From Candidatus Nitrosotenuis uzonensis (GTDB lineage: Archaea > Thermoproteota > Nitrososphaeria > Nitrososphaerales > Nitrosopumilaceae), in the NCBI RefSeq assembly GCF_000723185.1, contig NZ_CBTY010000009.1:1-64000 (forward strand): a DNA stretch of 64,000 nucleotides, read 5' to 3'. The notes under the pieces are model-generated. The model did not search any database and had not been told where the DNA came from. It saw nothing but the letters and a program-made list of their open reading frames with translations. The translations under genes and the position numbers were made by a program. Shown in pieces: positions 16,938 to 25,412 of the stretch (its first letter is position 1; the number at the start of each line of letters is the position of its first letter).

Positions 16938-18104
16938 TTGGATACAAAAAACATTGGCCTCCGAGACATTGAGGTGGCAGATACAAAAATATCAGATATA
17001 GACGGCGAGAGAGGAAAGCTGATCTACCGCGGCTATGATATTTTAGATTTGACAAAAAATTCGACCTTTGAGGAAACTAGTTATCTTCTTTTGAATGACG
17101 ACCTGCCGACAAGGACTGAGCTTGAGGAATTCAAACAGAGATTGATTGATGCTCGAGACATGCCGCGTCAGATGCAATCAAACATGAGAAACTGGCGTAA
17201 GAATGCAGATCCTATGGTAATGCTACAGGCATTCGTCGTTGCATTAGCAGGATACTATGACGATAAGGGTGAAAACGATGAGCAGATCAACTATCAAAGC
17301 GCCATAAACCTTATTTCAAAAATGCCTACCATAGTAGCAAGCTGGGAACGTGTAAGGACGGGCAAGGACATTGTGGATCCAGATCCAAGACTATCACATG
17401 CGGCAAACTTTCTTAACATGCTCGTTGGGGAAAAACCAGATGCCGAAACCGAGAGAATTTTCGATATTTGTCTAATTTTACACGCAGATCACACATTCAA
17501 TGCGTCAACTTTTGCAGCACGTGAGGTAGCATCGACTGGAGCACATATGTACTCAGCGGTTAGTGCGGCAATCGGCGCTCTGTCAGGCCCTCTACATGGA
17601 GGCGCAAATCACGAAGTGATGAAAATGTTACTTGAGATAAAAAGTGTCGACAATGCAGAATCGTGGGTAAAAGAGAGGTTGAACAGAGGAGAGAAGATAA
17701 TGGGCATGGGACATGCAGTATACAAAACGTATGATCCTAGGGCTCAAGTTCTAAAGGAGCTTTCAAAGAGGCTTGCCAAGAAAACAGGACAGCCATGGTA
17801 TGACATTACAGAAGTTGTTGAAGAGACCACTATAAGAGAAATGAAAAAACAGAAAGGCATAGACATCTATCCAAATGTTGACCTTTATAGTGCATCGTTA
17901 TACTATATGCTAAAGATTCCTCCAGATCTCAATACTCCGATATTTGCCATATCTCGTGTTGCAGGATGGACATCGCATGTAATTGAGGAGAAATTTGCAC
18001 GTGCTGCTCCAAAACCTGTTTTGTATAGGCCAAAGGCAACATATGTAGGAAAATATTGTGGACCACAAGGATGCGAATACAAGCCGATAGAATTGCGTCA
18101 ATAA
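16938..18104 (+). CDS. gltA: citrate synthase
   Basis: Citrate synthase condenses oxaloacetate and acetyl-CoA at the entry of the TCA cycle. The 388-residue product has the small-domain substrate motif GPLHGGANHEV near residue 215 with the catalytic His, the second His in MGMGHAVYKTYDPR near 255, and the catalytic Asp in YPNVDLYSASLYY near 310. The length is typical of the archaeal/type I short form. The start is TTG at 16938. The C-terminal KYCGPQGCEYKP is a small addition with two cysteines. The protein could in principle be a 2-methylcitrate synthase. Confidence 0.93.
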   Translation: MDTKNIGLRDIEVADTKISDIDGERGKLIYRGYDILDLTKNSTFEETSYLLLNDDLPTRTELEEFKQRLIDARDMPRQMQSNMRNWRKNADPMVMLQAFVVALAGYYDDKGENDEQINYQSAINLISKMPTIVASWERVRTGKDIVDPDPRLSHAANFLNMLVGEKPDAETERIFDICLILHADHTFNASTFAAREVASTGAHMYSAVSAAIGALSGPLHGGANHEVMKMLLEIKSVDNAESWVKERLNRGEKIMGMGHAVYKTYDPRAQVLKELSKRLAKKTGQPWYDITEVVEETTIREMKKQKGIDIYPNVDLYSASLYYMLKIPPDLNTPIFAISRVAGWTSHVIEEKFARAAPKPVLYRPKATYVGKYCGPQGCEYKPIELRQ

Positions 18105-18120
18105 GAAGAGGCCATCAGTT

Positions 18121-18291
18121 ATGGTTTGGATCAAATGGGAAGATTATGGGAAAAAACCAAGAAAGCAAAAGAATGTAAAAAAACAGAAAGCAAAACCCAA
18201 GGTAGAACCCCCAGTGAAGATAATCCCTGGGAAACATAAAGTTGAATTCAGAAAAGCGAGTGAGTTATTCACAGATCGAAGAGCAAACTAG
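18121..18291 (+). CDS. small Lys-rich protein, 56 aa
   Basis: This short ORF begins 16 bases behind the citrate synthase stop. It encodes a highly basic protein (MVWIKWEDYGKKPRKQKN, then a KKQKAKPKVEPPVK stretch and ELFTDRRAN). A GAAGAGG purine run lies about ten bases upstream of the ATG. It has no known domain. The close spacing suggests a shared transcript with citrate synthase. High lysine and proline content suggests a flexible, nucleic-acid-binding or ribosome-associated peptide, but that is inference. Confidence 0.5.
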   Translation: MVWIKWEDYGKKPRKQKNVKKQKAKPKVEPPVKIIPGKHKVEFRKASELFTDRRAN

Positions 18292-18339
18292 TATTTATCC
18301 ATGGTTAGGACATTTAGAATGCAATCGGACAGATTCGAA

Positions 18340-18546
18340 TTAGTTTCTTGAATTAAGCCACTGTTTTGCACGTGAGGATACGTCATGCTTGTACAGAACC
18401 TGAAATACCATCTCATAAAACGATATTCCTTTTTTCTGGGCTTGCGAGTCAAGCCATTTTATTCCCTCAGCAAGCTCAGGGTCAGAATCCGAGAATTGAA
18501 CTAATTCATCAACCATACGTGTAAAGAATACAAATGACTTTTGCAT
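18340..18546 (-). CDS. small hypothetical protein, 68 aa
   Basis: From the ATG at 18546 the product is a soluble helical protein (MQKSFVFFTRMVDELVQF, then DPELAEGIKWLDSQAQKKG and VLYKHDVSSRAKQWL). The frame is open to 18630, but the longer version would overlap the start of the divergent gene and its extra residues look non-coding. I do not recognise it. The sequence between the two divergent starts (18547-18621) is AT-rich and probably holds both promoters. Confidence 0.5.
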   Translation of the reverse strand: MQKSFVFFTRMVDELVQFSDSDPELAEGIKWLDSQAQKKGISFYEMVFQVLYKHDVSSRAKQWLNSRN

Positions 18547-18621
18547 CAGTGTTATGTTTTTTGATTTATTATTCAGACCTGAATTCAAATTATATAGACA
18601 AGCCACGACTTTTTGATTGAC

Positions 18622-19011
18622 ATGGAACACATCTTGTATTCTGACGGAAACTCAAAGAGGATCTCATGGCTTATCAAAACTGCCGACTCGATAAAAAAAC
18701 AGTTCAGAGAACAGGCAGATATCTATCGGGACAAGGTTACTGTTCTTCAATCAAAATACATAGCATTGCATGTTGGGATCTTTTGGAGTATTGGAGTATT
18801 TATTATAAAAAACCAAGATACCGTACGAGTCAAATTGGATTCTAGTGAGATGTTAAATCATCTAGCTGAAAAAGAAACTACAGCAGATGAATTTGCTAAG
18901 AAGCGTAAGTTATTCATAGACCAACTTGCAAGACAAAGAAATCTCAACTTGATATATGAGAAAATAGATCCTAGTGAGAATTTTGCATCATCGCTTCTTT
19001 CAGAACATTAA
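18622..19011 (+). CDS. conserved hypothetical protein, 129 aa
   Basis: The protein starts MEHILYSDGNSKRISWLIKTADSI and has a long charged helix (REQADIYRDKVTVLQSKYIALHVGIFW), a strand pair (GVFIIKNQDTVRVKLD) and a C-terminal helix (LFIDQLARQRNLNLIYEKI). I do not recognise a family. No metal ligands or membrane segments are seen. TTG at 18613 is an alternative start three codons upstream. The last four bases overlap the convergent small zinc-finger gene. Confidence 0.6.
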   Translation: MEHILYSDGNSKRISWLIKTADSIKKQFREQADIYRDKVTVLQSKYIALHVGIFWSIGVFIIKNQDTVRVKLDSSEMLNHLAEKETTADEFAKKRKLFIDQLARQRNLNLIYEKIDPSENFASSLLSEH

Positions 19012-19139
19012 ACACCATGTTCAGTGCCAATATGAAATATTAGATGAGGCAGTGTTATTTTTTTGCCACAATGACTGCATGTGACTTCGAATTGTTCTGC
19101 TTCTTTTTTAGATATATTTTCAACACTTTTAAGATTCAT
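19008..19139 (-). CDS. tiny zinc-finger protein, 43 aa
   Basis: This ORF encodes MNLKSVENISKKEAEQF, then a finger-like end: VTCSHCGKKITLPHLIFHIG followed by TEHGV. The pattern C-x2-C-x7-H-x3-H (with a further His four residues on) could bind one zinc as a C2H2-type mini-finger. An AT-rich promoter-like region precedes it. The protein is close to the minimum size for a folded finger. It is convergent with the 18622 gene (4-base overlap). The function is unknown. Confidence 0.5.
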   Translation of the reverse strand: MNLKSVENISKKEAEQFEVTCSHCGKKITLPHLIFHIGTEHGV

Positions 19140-19220
19140 GCTCCAATAGTAACGATATTACATAAGTAGATCTGTTTGTTTATTTTAAACTAATAGGAAG
19201 GTATGATCATAAGACAGTAG

Positions 19221-20465
19221 CTACTCACTTAAAATCAACCCAATATCCATCAAATTAGTATGAGTTGGTCCTGTCAATATAAGTCCACCATATTTTCTAA
19301 AAAACGAATTGGAGTCATTATTTTTAAGATATGTTGCGATGTGATTTTTTGATGCAGATGAGAATACCGCACCGGCATGTTTTGTGTTACCATCAATTCC
19401 ATCGGTTCCAACAGATGCAACCACAACATTGTCTTTGATATTTCCAGCAATACGCAATACAAGTTCTTGATTGCGTCCGCCTTTACCAGCACCGTGTACA
19501 AATACTGTTGGTTCGCCACCAAAAACGAGACATGATTTTTTCTTAAATGAGAAGGTTTCAATAATTTTCTTTGCGGTTATGTTTACTGGGCCATGTACTG
19601 AATGCAATATTTTTGTATCATATCCAAGCAATTTTGCTTTATAGGCCATAGCTTCCAAGCAATCAGCATTTGTTGCCACAATTATATTTGGGATTTTTGG
19701 CCTCTTTGGAGTTTCGGGAAGTAATCCTTTCACGCCAGCATTGAGATGCCTCATTACAGAAGGAGGAAGACGTTTTTCGAGCCCGTATTTTGTAACTATT
19801 TTTAAGCAATCAGCATATGTACTGTTGTCACAGTATGTAAGACCGGACGCTATGACGTTCAAATCATCGCCAACCACATCGGACATTACATATGAGGCTG
19901 CTTGGCACTTAAGATGCTGCAGTATTTGACCTCCCTTGATTGCAGAAATGTGTTTTCTTACAGCGTTGACTTCATGAATTGATGCGCCCGATTTTAAAAG
20001 AATTTCAGTCGTTTTCTTTTTTTGGTTCAAGTCCACCCCCCATGGCAACGCCAATAGTGACGATGTACCACCAGATATCAAAAACACTACGAAATCATCT
20101 GGGTTCAAAGACTGTAATAATTTGATCACAAAAGTTGCAGCCATCACACTGCAACGATCTGGGATTGGGTGGGATGCATGTATGATGTCGATGTTTTTTC
20201 CAATATGTTTTACTTTGTAATTTTTAGGAATGATGGTAATACCACCATCAAAATTTATTTTTGTGCAAGCAAATTCTGTCATGCTATCTGCAGCTTTACC
20301 AACTGAAACCAAGTAAATGCGGCGAAATTTTGAAAGAGATATGGTTTTAGATCTTACCAAAAGCTTGTTTTTCTTTATGAATTTTCTAAGAAAATATTTT
20401 GGTTGTGCAGCCACAAGACCAGCGTCTATTATTTCAAGCGCATCGCTTGTTTTATTATCGCACAT
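19221..20465 (-). CDS. glycerate 2-kinase (MOFRL family)
   Basis: The product carries the two domains of class II glycerate kinase: a DUF4147 N-terminal domain (IYLVSVGKAADSM, LISGGTSSLLALPWG) and a C-terminal MOFRL domain (CLVFGGEPTV, GGRNQELVLRIAG, ASVGTDGIDGNTKHAGA). The enzyme phosphorylates D-glycerate to 2-phosphoglycerate, linking serine or sugar-acid breakdown to lower glycolysis. The frame is open to 20534, but the ATG at 20465 gives MCDNKTSDALEIIDAGLVAA, which resembles the family start better. Length (about 414) is normal. Confidence 0.88.
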   Translation of the reverse strand: MCDNKTSDALEIIDAGLVAAQPKYFLRKFIKKNKLLVRSKTISLSKFRRIYLVSVGKAADSMTEFACTKINFDGGITIIPKNYKVKHIGKNIDIIHASHPIPDRCSVMAATFVIKLLQSLNPDDFVVFLISGGTSSLLALPWGVDLNQKKKTTEILLKSGASIHEVNAVRKHISAIKGGQILQHLKCQAASYVMSDVVGDDLNVIASGLTYCDNSTYADCLKIVTKYGLEKRLPPSVMRHLNAGVKGLLPETPKRPKIPNIIVATNADCLEAMAYKAKLLGYDTKILHSVHGPVNITAKKIIETFSFKKKSCLVFGGEPTVFVHGAGKGGRNQELVLRIAGNIKDNVVVASVGTDGIDGNTKHAGAVFSSASKNHIATYLKNNDSNSFFRKYGGLILTGPTHTNLMDIGLILSE

Positions 20466-20600
20466 ACGTATTTTGTTTTTAATCACAAAACATTGAGTAC
20501 TCAATACAAATTTAAGATCATCTGTGACATACATGAATTCATATGAGATTTTCAGAAAGAGTTATTTCCTGACTTTCTTGTAGGTAATCTGCAATTCGGT

Positions 20601-21464
20601 GTGAAAAAAGGCAAAAAAGATCTCAAAATCTGCTGGGCAAACGCCAAAAGTATTGAACAATCAGATATCATAGTAATAGGAATACCTGATGAATCAGGTT
20701 CACACTCTGTGCAGATGGGTACTGCAATGGCCCCAGACACGATACGAAAAATATCAAATACAAGAGATGTCTATTATGAGAAAGAATTCCTGTGTCTTGC
20801 TCACCCGGTAAATGGACTTGGGTCGGCTGAGATTTATGACTATGGGAATATCAAGAAAAGCCACATAGCACAGACCTTTGAGAGTATTCTTTCATTCCCA
20901 AAAATACCGATATCTATCGGGGGTGATCATTCCATTACTACCCACATTCTTAAGGCATTTGCTAAAAAATATGGTAAAATATCATTAGTTTATTTCGATG
21001 CACATCCAGATTTTGTCTCACATACACGCAATTATTATGGCTCTGTAATCACAGATTCGTTAGATTACATAGATGTAAAAACTAGCCTGCAGATAGGCAT
21101 CAGGAGCCCAGAAGAAGAAGAGATAACTAACCTGAAAAAATCTGGGCTCAATGTGATTACACCCTTTGATATTGTAGAAAAAGGGGTAGATTATACTTCA
21201 AAACTAATCTCAGATACAATAAAAGAGAATACATACATCTCATTTGACATGGACTGCCTGGATCCGGCGTACGCTCCAGGAGTTTCAGTACCCGTTCCAA
21301 TGGGTCTCCACACACAGGATGCCGTGTATTTTATCAAGAAAATTACCTCTAAAATGATTGGAATGGATATAATGGAGGTATGTCCTGCACACGATCTGAA
21401 CAATGTAACCTCACATCTTGCATCAAGGCTGATTGGTGAGACTATTTCTTCGTGTAAGGTATAA
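20601..21464 (+). CDS. agmatinase/arginase-family ureohydrolase
   Basis: The binuclear manganese motifs of ureohydrolases are all present: SIGGDHSIT near residue 112, YFDAHPDF near 132, and ISFDMDCLDPAYAPG near 214, with the closing MDIMEVCPAHD near 256. Archaeal members mostly cleave agmatine to putrescine and urea; arginase or guanidinobutyrase activity cannot be excluded. The in-frame start is GTG at 20601. Upstream, an ATG at 20543 is one base out of frame; with one T fewer in the run at 20549-20552 it would add MRFQKELFPDFLVGNLQFG, which looks coding. The iron alcohol dehydrogenase follows after 24 bases. Confidence 0.85.
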   Translation: MKKGKKDLKICWANAKSIEQSDIIVIGIPDESGSHSVQMGTAMAPDTIRKISNTRDVYYEKEFLCLAHPVNGLGSAEIYDYGNIKKSHIAQTFESILSFPKIPISIGGDHSITTHILKAFAKKYGKISLVYFDAHPDFVSHTRNYYGSVITDSLDYIDVKTSLQIGIRSPEEEEITNLKKSGLNVITPFDIVEKGVDYTSKLISDTIKENTYISFDMDCLDPAYAPGVSVPVPMGLHTQDAVYFIKKITSKMIGMDIMEVCPAHDLNNVTSHLASRLIGETISSCKV

Positions 21465-21488
21465 TAGTATAAAACGCCAGACCCAATT

Positions 21489-22433
21489 ATGCACACAATC
21501 AAAATTCCAAAAATTATTCATTTTGGAGAAAACGCACTCTCAGAAGCAGAATATCCACGAAATGCACTTGTGGTAACAACTGCACCACCGCCAATATCTG
21601 AAAAATGGTTAGGCAAGATGGGAATCAAAGACTACATGTTGTTTGACAAAGTAGAGCCAGAACCGTCAATTGAAACAGTAAAAACGGTAATATCACAGTT
21701 CAAGGACAAAAACCCATCGTGTGTAATAGGTCTTGGTGGCGGCAGCTCACTAGATGTTGCAAAATACTCTGGAGCCGAGATGAAGTTAGAGAAAATACTA
21801 ATTCCGACTACTTTTGGAACAGGTGCAGAGATGACAACATACTGCGTGCTCAAGTTTGACGGAAAGAAAAAACTTCTTCGTGAAGATCGATTTCTTGCAG
21901 ACAGAGCAGTAGTAGATGCATATTTCATGGAGGGAACACCCGAACAAATAATCAAGAACTCAGTATGCGATGCATGTGCACAAGCGACCGAAGGATACGA
22001 TAGCAAACTTGGCAATGAATTCACTCGAACTATGTGTAAGGAAGCATTCGAAGTTCTTTATGATGCAATCATGAACGACAAGCCTGAAAACTATCCATAC
22101 GGTTCAATGATATCTGGAATTGGATTTGGTAATTGTTCTACCACGCTAGGACATGCTCTATCATACGTGTTCTCAAATGAGGGAGTTCCACATGGCTACT
22201 CACTGTCATCGTGTACTACAGTAGCGCACAAGTTCAACAAGTCTATTTTCTATGATAGATTCAAGGAGGTTGTTGAAAAGCTAAAGTTCGACAGACTTAC
22301 CCTGAAGACACCACTTGATCAGGCAGCAGATGTAGTTATGACAGACAGAGGTCATCTTGATCCAAACCCAAGGCCAGTTTCAAAAGAAGACGTCATTCAG
22401 TGCCTTAAAGACATAGTAGAAGGAAGGCTCTAA
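21489..22433 (+). CDS. iron-containing alcohol dehydrogenase; candidate semialdehyde reductase
   Basis: The 314-residue protein is a short group III (Fe-dependent) alcohol dehydrogenase. The NAD(P) motif is GLGGGSSLDVAKY near residue 78, and the metal/substrate region includes PTTFGTGAEMT near 101, DACAQATEGYDSK and the His pair GHALSYVF ... VPHGYS near 220. Thaumarchaea use enzymes of this family for malonic or succinic semialdehyde reduction in the 3-hydroxypropionate/4-hydroxybutyrate cycle, so that role is plausible here, but the assignment rests on family and organism, not on a diagnostic residue. Glycerol-1-phosphate dehydrogenase is less likely by sequence. Confidence 0.8.
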   Translation: MHTIKIPKIIHFGENALSEAEYPRNALVVTTAPPPISEKWLGKMGIKDYMLFDKVEPEPSIETVKTVISQFKDKNPSCVIGLGGGSSLDVAKYSGAEMKLEKILIPTTFGTGAEMTTYCVLKFDGKKKLLREDRFLADRAVVDAYFMEGTPEQIIKNSVCDACAQATEGYDSKLGNEFTRTMCKEAFEVLYDAIMNDKPENYPYGSMISGIGFGNCSTTLGHALSYVFSNEGVPHGYSLSSCTTVAHKFNKSIFYDRFKEVVEKLKFDRLTLKTPLDQAADVVMTDRGHLDPNPRPVSKEDVIQCLKDIVEGRL

Positions 22434-22509
22434 CCCTTTCTTTTATTTGGACGCAATATTTCGTTTTTTCTTCTAAACTTAAATACCGCAAAATCTGACC
22501 AGAGGAAAG

Positions 22510-23595
22510 ATGCTCAAGTTCGGAATACAGAACGGCTTAAACGTGGCTCGTGCAGGATTTAGTGAAGATCAGATTCTTACAGCGTGTATTCTTGCTGACA
22601 GGACAGGTTACGATTCAATTTGGTATATGGATCATTCTAATGTTCCACAATGGTCAAAAGCTACAGTCCTTGATCCTTGGGTAATGCTTTCTGCAATAGC
22701 TGCAACTACGCAAAAAGTGGAACTTGGGACTTGTGTTACAGATGCAATTAGAAGACATCCGTCAAATATTGCACTTGCTGCAATTACACTAGATAGAATA
22801 TCAAAGGGCAGGGGCACGTTAGGAATAGGTGCAGGTGAAGCTCAAAATCTAAAAGAATTCAACATACCATTTGACAATCCAGTAAGCAAGTGGGAAGAAC
22901 AGCTTCAAGTAATCAAGCTGTTGTATGGGTCATCGCCTGAACACCGGGTTGATTTTGAAGGTAAATACTATAAACTAACACAGGCATGTCTTCAAGCGAA
23001 GCCAATTAGAAAACCACACCCACCAATATACATGGCGGCAGGGGGTCAACGTACATTAAAGATGACAGGAAAGTATGGAGATGGCTGGCTACCAATAGGA
23101 TATACACCAGAACTATTCGAAGACCATGCAAAAACAATCAAAGCATCCATGAAGGAAGAAGGTAGAACGCAAGAAGAACAAGATAATTTCCAATATGCCT
23201 TGGATATCGATGTGTATTTTTCAGAAGATGCTGAAGAATCATGGGCAAAAATGAAAGAAGCCGTGAAGGTTAGTCTCTTCAAGCCAGAAGTGTTACGGGT
23301 TCACAACATAAAACAAATAGAGGGATTTGATTTTAAGAAATACTTTACCGAGTACTCGATGTCAAATCAAGATTGGATTATAAAAATGCGTGAGGGGGCA
23401 ACCACGATTCCAGATGCAGTGGCAAGATCATCAGTAGCGGTAGGAACCCCAGATGACGTAATTCCAGTATTTGAGAGATTCATAAAAGCTGGAGTGAATC
23501 ACTTTGTGATCAGGTTCTGGGGTTCAAATTATTTTGGTTCTATTGACAAGTTTGCCTCAAAAGTAATGCCATACTTTAAAGAAAAGCACAAGTAA
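22510..23595 (+). CDS. LLM-class (F420-dependent) oxidoreductase
   Basis: The 361-residue protein has the bacterial-luciferase-like TIM barrel: MLKFGIQNGL, DSIWYMDHSNVPQ, LGTCVTDAIRRHPSNIALAA, RGTLGIGAGEAQNLKEF and PPIYMAAGGQRTLKMTGKYGDGW. These features place it with the Mer/F420-dependent glucose-6-phosphate dehydrogenase group rather than FMN monooxygenases. It presumably oxidises or reduces a substrate with coenzyme F420, which thaumarchaea make. The substrate is not evident. The 14-base gap to the next gene suggests a shared transcript. Confidence 0.85.
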   Translation: MLKFGIQNGLNVARAGFSEDQILTACILADRTGYDSIWYMDHSNVPQWSKATVLDPWVMLSAIAATTQKVELGTCVTDAIRRHPSNIALAAITLDRISKGRGTLGIGAGEAQNLKEFNIPFDNPVSKWEEQLQVIKLLYGSSPEHRVDFEGKYYKLTQACLQAKPIRKPHPPIYMAAGGQRTLKMTGKYGDGWLPIGYTPELFEDHAKTIKASMKEEGRTQEEQDNFQYALDIDVYFSEDAEESWAKMKEAVKVSLFKPEVLRVHNIKQIEGFDFKKYFTEYSMSNQDWIIKMREGATTIPDAVARSSVAVGTPDDVIPVFERFIKAGVNHFVIRFWGSNYFGSIDKFASKVMPYFKEKHK

Positions 23596-23609
23596 ACGCT
23601 TTCTTGTAG

Positions 23610-24119
23610 TTGACAATACTTGAGGATGCCGAATCATTTGCACGTATCAGAAATGCAGATATTCCATTCTGTAAAAGCATAGTGTTCAGGCTCAAGTCCG
23701 TAGGAGTAGGTGATGAAAAGATACTATGTACTGCTTATTTACAGAATACAGGGTCAAATTTTGAGGAGATTTTTCAGAGATTTGGACGAGAGGTAGCAAT
23801 TATTGTGGCATCCATAGCAAAAGACAAGTCTTTGCCTAAAGCAGTGCAAGAAGAGCAATATGTAAAACAGCTACAAAATGCACCGTGGGAATCTGTTTTA
23901 GTCAAACTTTGCGAGATATCAGCAAACATGAAATTCATAAAAGAATCAGACATGTCACGAACTAAACGTACCAAATTACTTAAGCAAAACATGCACCATT
24001 TGAGCATACTTAGAAAACAGATCATTAAGAATCGCGCTAGAACCCCAGGTATTGAAAAACTCCTTGACGGCGTGAATGAGACGTTACTGTACTTTAAGCA
24101 AAGGCCACTATCAATATAA
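23610..24119 (+). CDS. RelA/SpoT HD-fold protein lacking catalytic residues
   Basis: The 169-residue protein follows the helical layout of the ppGpp-hydrolase HD domain: EEIFQRFGREVAIIVASIAKDK corresponds to the family's E-I-x3-FG-x-EVA-x-LV segment, and VLVKLCEISANMKFI to the KL-x-D-x-x-x-N segment. The metal ligands are missing: the HD pair is replaced by QN (in AYLQNTG) and the later Asp by Glu. Hydrolysis is therefore unlikely, and a regulatory or binding role is more probable. The start is TTG at 23610, close behind the LLM oxidoreductase. Confidence 0.65.
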   Translation: MTILEDAESFARIRNADIPFCKSIVFRLKSVGVGDEKILCTAYLQNTGSNFEEIFQRFGREVAIIVASIAKDKSLPKAVQEEQYVKQLQNAPWESVLVKLCEISANMKFIKESDMSRTKRTKLLKQNMHHLSILRKQIIKNRARTPGIEKLLDGVNETLLYFKQRPLSI

Positions 24120-24196
24120 TAAATTCAAAAAGTACACTTGTAGATCAGATTTTCTTTGCAGGCTTATCTTAAATCCAGACTAGATCAACGCCAATC

Positions 24197-24607
24197 ATGA
24201 AAGGAGACATATTATTGCAGAATGTTCAGGTAAGAGGATTCATTCCTGCAACCATAGGGAAGAATGCTAAAGAAGGTAAAAAGAAGATCAAAATTGCGAT
24301 AGAAAAAAAACTTGGAAAGAACATAGACAGTGTAAGAAAACGATGTGAGGGTAAACCATTATGGATAAGCGTAACTTTCTATCTAAAGAAGGATTCTGCA
24401 CATGCAAAAAAGGATCTCGATTCTCTTTCAAATGTGCTGCTTGCAGTTCTCTCAAAAGAAATGTCATCTGGCAAAGACGCTGAACCCGGACTTGACATAA
24501 TAAAGGATGATTCCACAGTGTACAGGATCATATTTGAGAAGAAGGTAATTGATTCGGAAAGTGATGAAGGATTTACATTTTCAATTTACGAATGGTCGTA
24601 TTCGTAA
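24197..24607 (+). CDS. RusA-like endodeoxyribonuclease
   Basis: The 136-residue protein resembles the RusA Holliday-junction resolvase fold. The diagnostic portion is KKDLDSLSNVLLAVLS followed by IIKDDSTVYRIIFEKKV, which matches the RusA core KPDxDN...DA...xxxDDxQV with its aspartates. The N-terminus has VRGFIPATIGKN where RusA has its first strand. RusA genes are usually phage-derived, but related stand-alone genes occur in archaeal chromosomes. No phage genes are nearby. Resolvase activity is inferred. Confidence 0.7.
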   Translation: MKGDILLQNVQVRGFIPATIGKNAKEGKKKIKIAIEKKLGKNIDSVRKRCEGKPLWISVTFYLKKDSAHAKKDLDSLSNVLLAVLSKEMSSGKDAEPGLDIIKDDSTVYRIIFEKKVIDSESDEGFTFSIYEWSYS

Positions 24608-24633
24608 ACATGCTGACAAATCATACGCAATTG

Positions 24634-24755
24634 TTTTATTTGTAAAATCAAATGTAAGTCATTACGAGTTTAGCAGACTCTAAGCCAACCAACACCTGTA
24701 CCCAGTGGCTTGGGGAATTCCCCAAGCCAATTCATTTGTAAGGGTTAGATTTTTT
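24634..24755 (+). promoter_or_regulatory. long leader with competing stem-loops before the FMN-binding protein gene
   Basis: A TATA-like tttattt near 24634-24641 would place a start near 24663. The leader then holds a small hairpin (gagt/actc) and three copies of one 6-base element. aagcca at 24682-24687 and aagcca at 24724-24729 can each pair with the single tggctt at 24706-24711. The second pairing is part of a perfect 24-bp palindrome (24706-24729, centred on ggggaattcccc). A run of six T follows at 24750-24755, then the GTG at 24779. Mutually exclusive stems before a T run resemble an attenuator, but a simple terminator of the RusA-like gene is also possible. Confidence 0.45.
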
Positions 24756-24778
24756 ATGAAGAAAGAATGGATTAGAGC

Positions 24779-25411
24779 GTGCAGCTTTTAGGCAGATTGG
24801 AGATAAAATCAAAGCAGAAAATAATAGAATTTCTCAATAAAGAGCACATAGGTAGAATTGCATCAATGGATAGAGATGGCTTTCCACAAATAATACCAAT
24901 GAATTTTGTTTTTGTCAATGATGCCATCTACATGCATTCGCATACGCGTGGTGAGAAAATTGAGAACATAAAACGCGATCCAAAAGTTGGGTTTGAGATA
25001 GATCGAGAGCTAGAATTTCTTCCATCATATTTTAGCTCCCCTACAGATGCATCACAAGCAGACACACTATACATCAGTGTGGTCATCAAAGGTTATGGAA
25101 CTATAGTGTCAAAAAATGATGAGAAATCCATGGCTCTAAACGCATTGATGGAAAAATATCAGCCTGAAGGGGGTTATGAGAGGATAACACCAGACATGCC
25201 AGTTGTTGACGAAGTTGCCATCATCAAGGTTGTGCCTCAAACTATGAGAGGAAAGTACAAGATAGGACAGCATTTGGATAAAAATGCGAGAAAGAATCTT
25301 GCAAAAAAAATCTTTGAGCGAAATTCTTCAACCGCGTTAGAGACATTGCAAATCATGGGTTTCAAGGTTACAGAAAGCAATCTTGAAATGGTAGAAGAGC
25401 CAGTTTGGTAA
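24779..25411 (+). CDS. pyridoxamine 5'-phosphate oxidase-related FMN/F420-binding protein
   Basis: The 210-residue protein has the split-barrel flavin fold: IIEFLNKEHIGRIASMDRDGFPQIIPMNFVFVNDAIYMHSH, followed by NIKRDPKVGFEID, with a second barrel strand set (YISVVIKGYGTIVS). Such proteins bind FMN, F420 or heme and reduce diverse substrates. The C-terminal ~45 residues are an extra helical extension. The GTG at 24779 is the first in-frame start; a stop lies just upstream. An out-of-frame ATG at 24757 precedes it. A structured leader lies upstream. Confidence 0.8.
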   Translation: MQLLGRLEIKSKQKIIEFLNKEHIGRIASMDRDGFPQIIPMNFVFVNDAIYMHSHTRGEKIENIKRDPKVGFEIDRELEFLPSYFSSPTDASQADTLYISVVIKGYGTIVSKNDEKSMALNALMEKYQPEGGYERITPDMPVVDEVAIIKVVPQTMRGKYKIGQHLDKNARKNLAKKIFERNSSTALETLQIMGFKVTESNLEMVEEPVW

Positions 25412-25412
25412 A

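Noticed and set aside
24197-24607. Prophage remnant indicated by a RusA-like gene
   Set aside because: No integrase, terminase, capsid or tRNA attachment site lies nearby and flanking genes are housekeeping.
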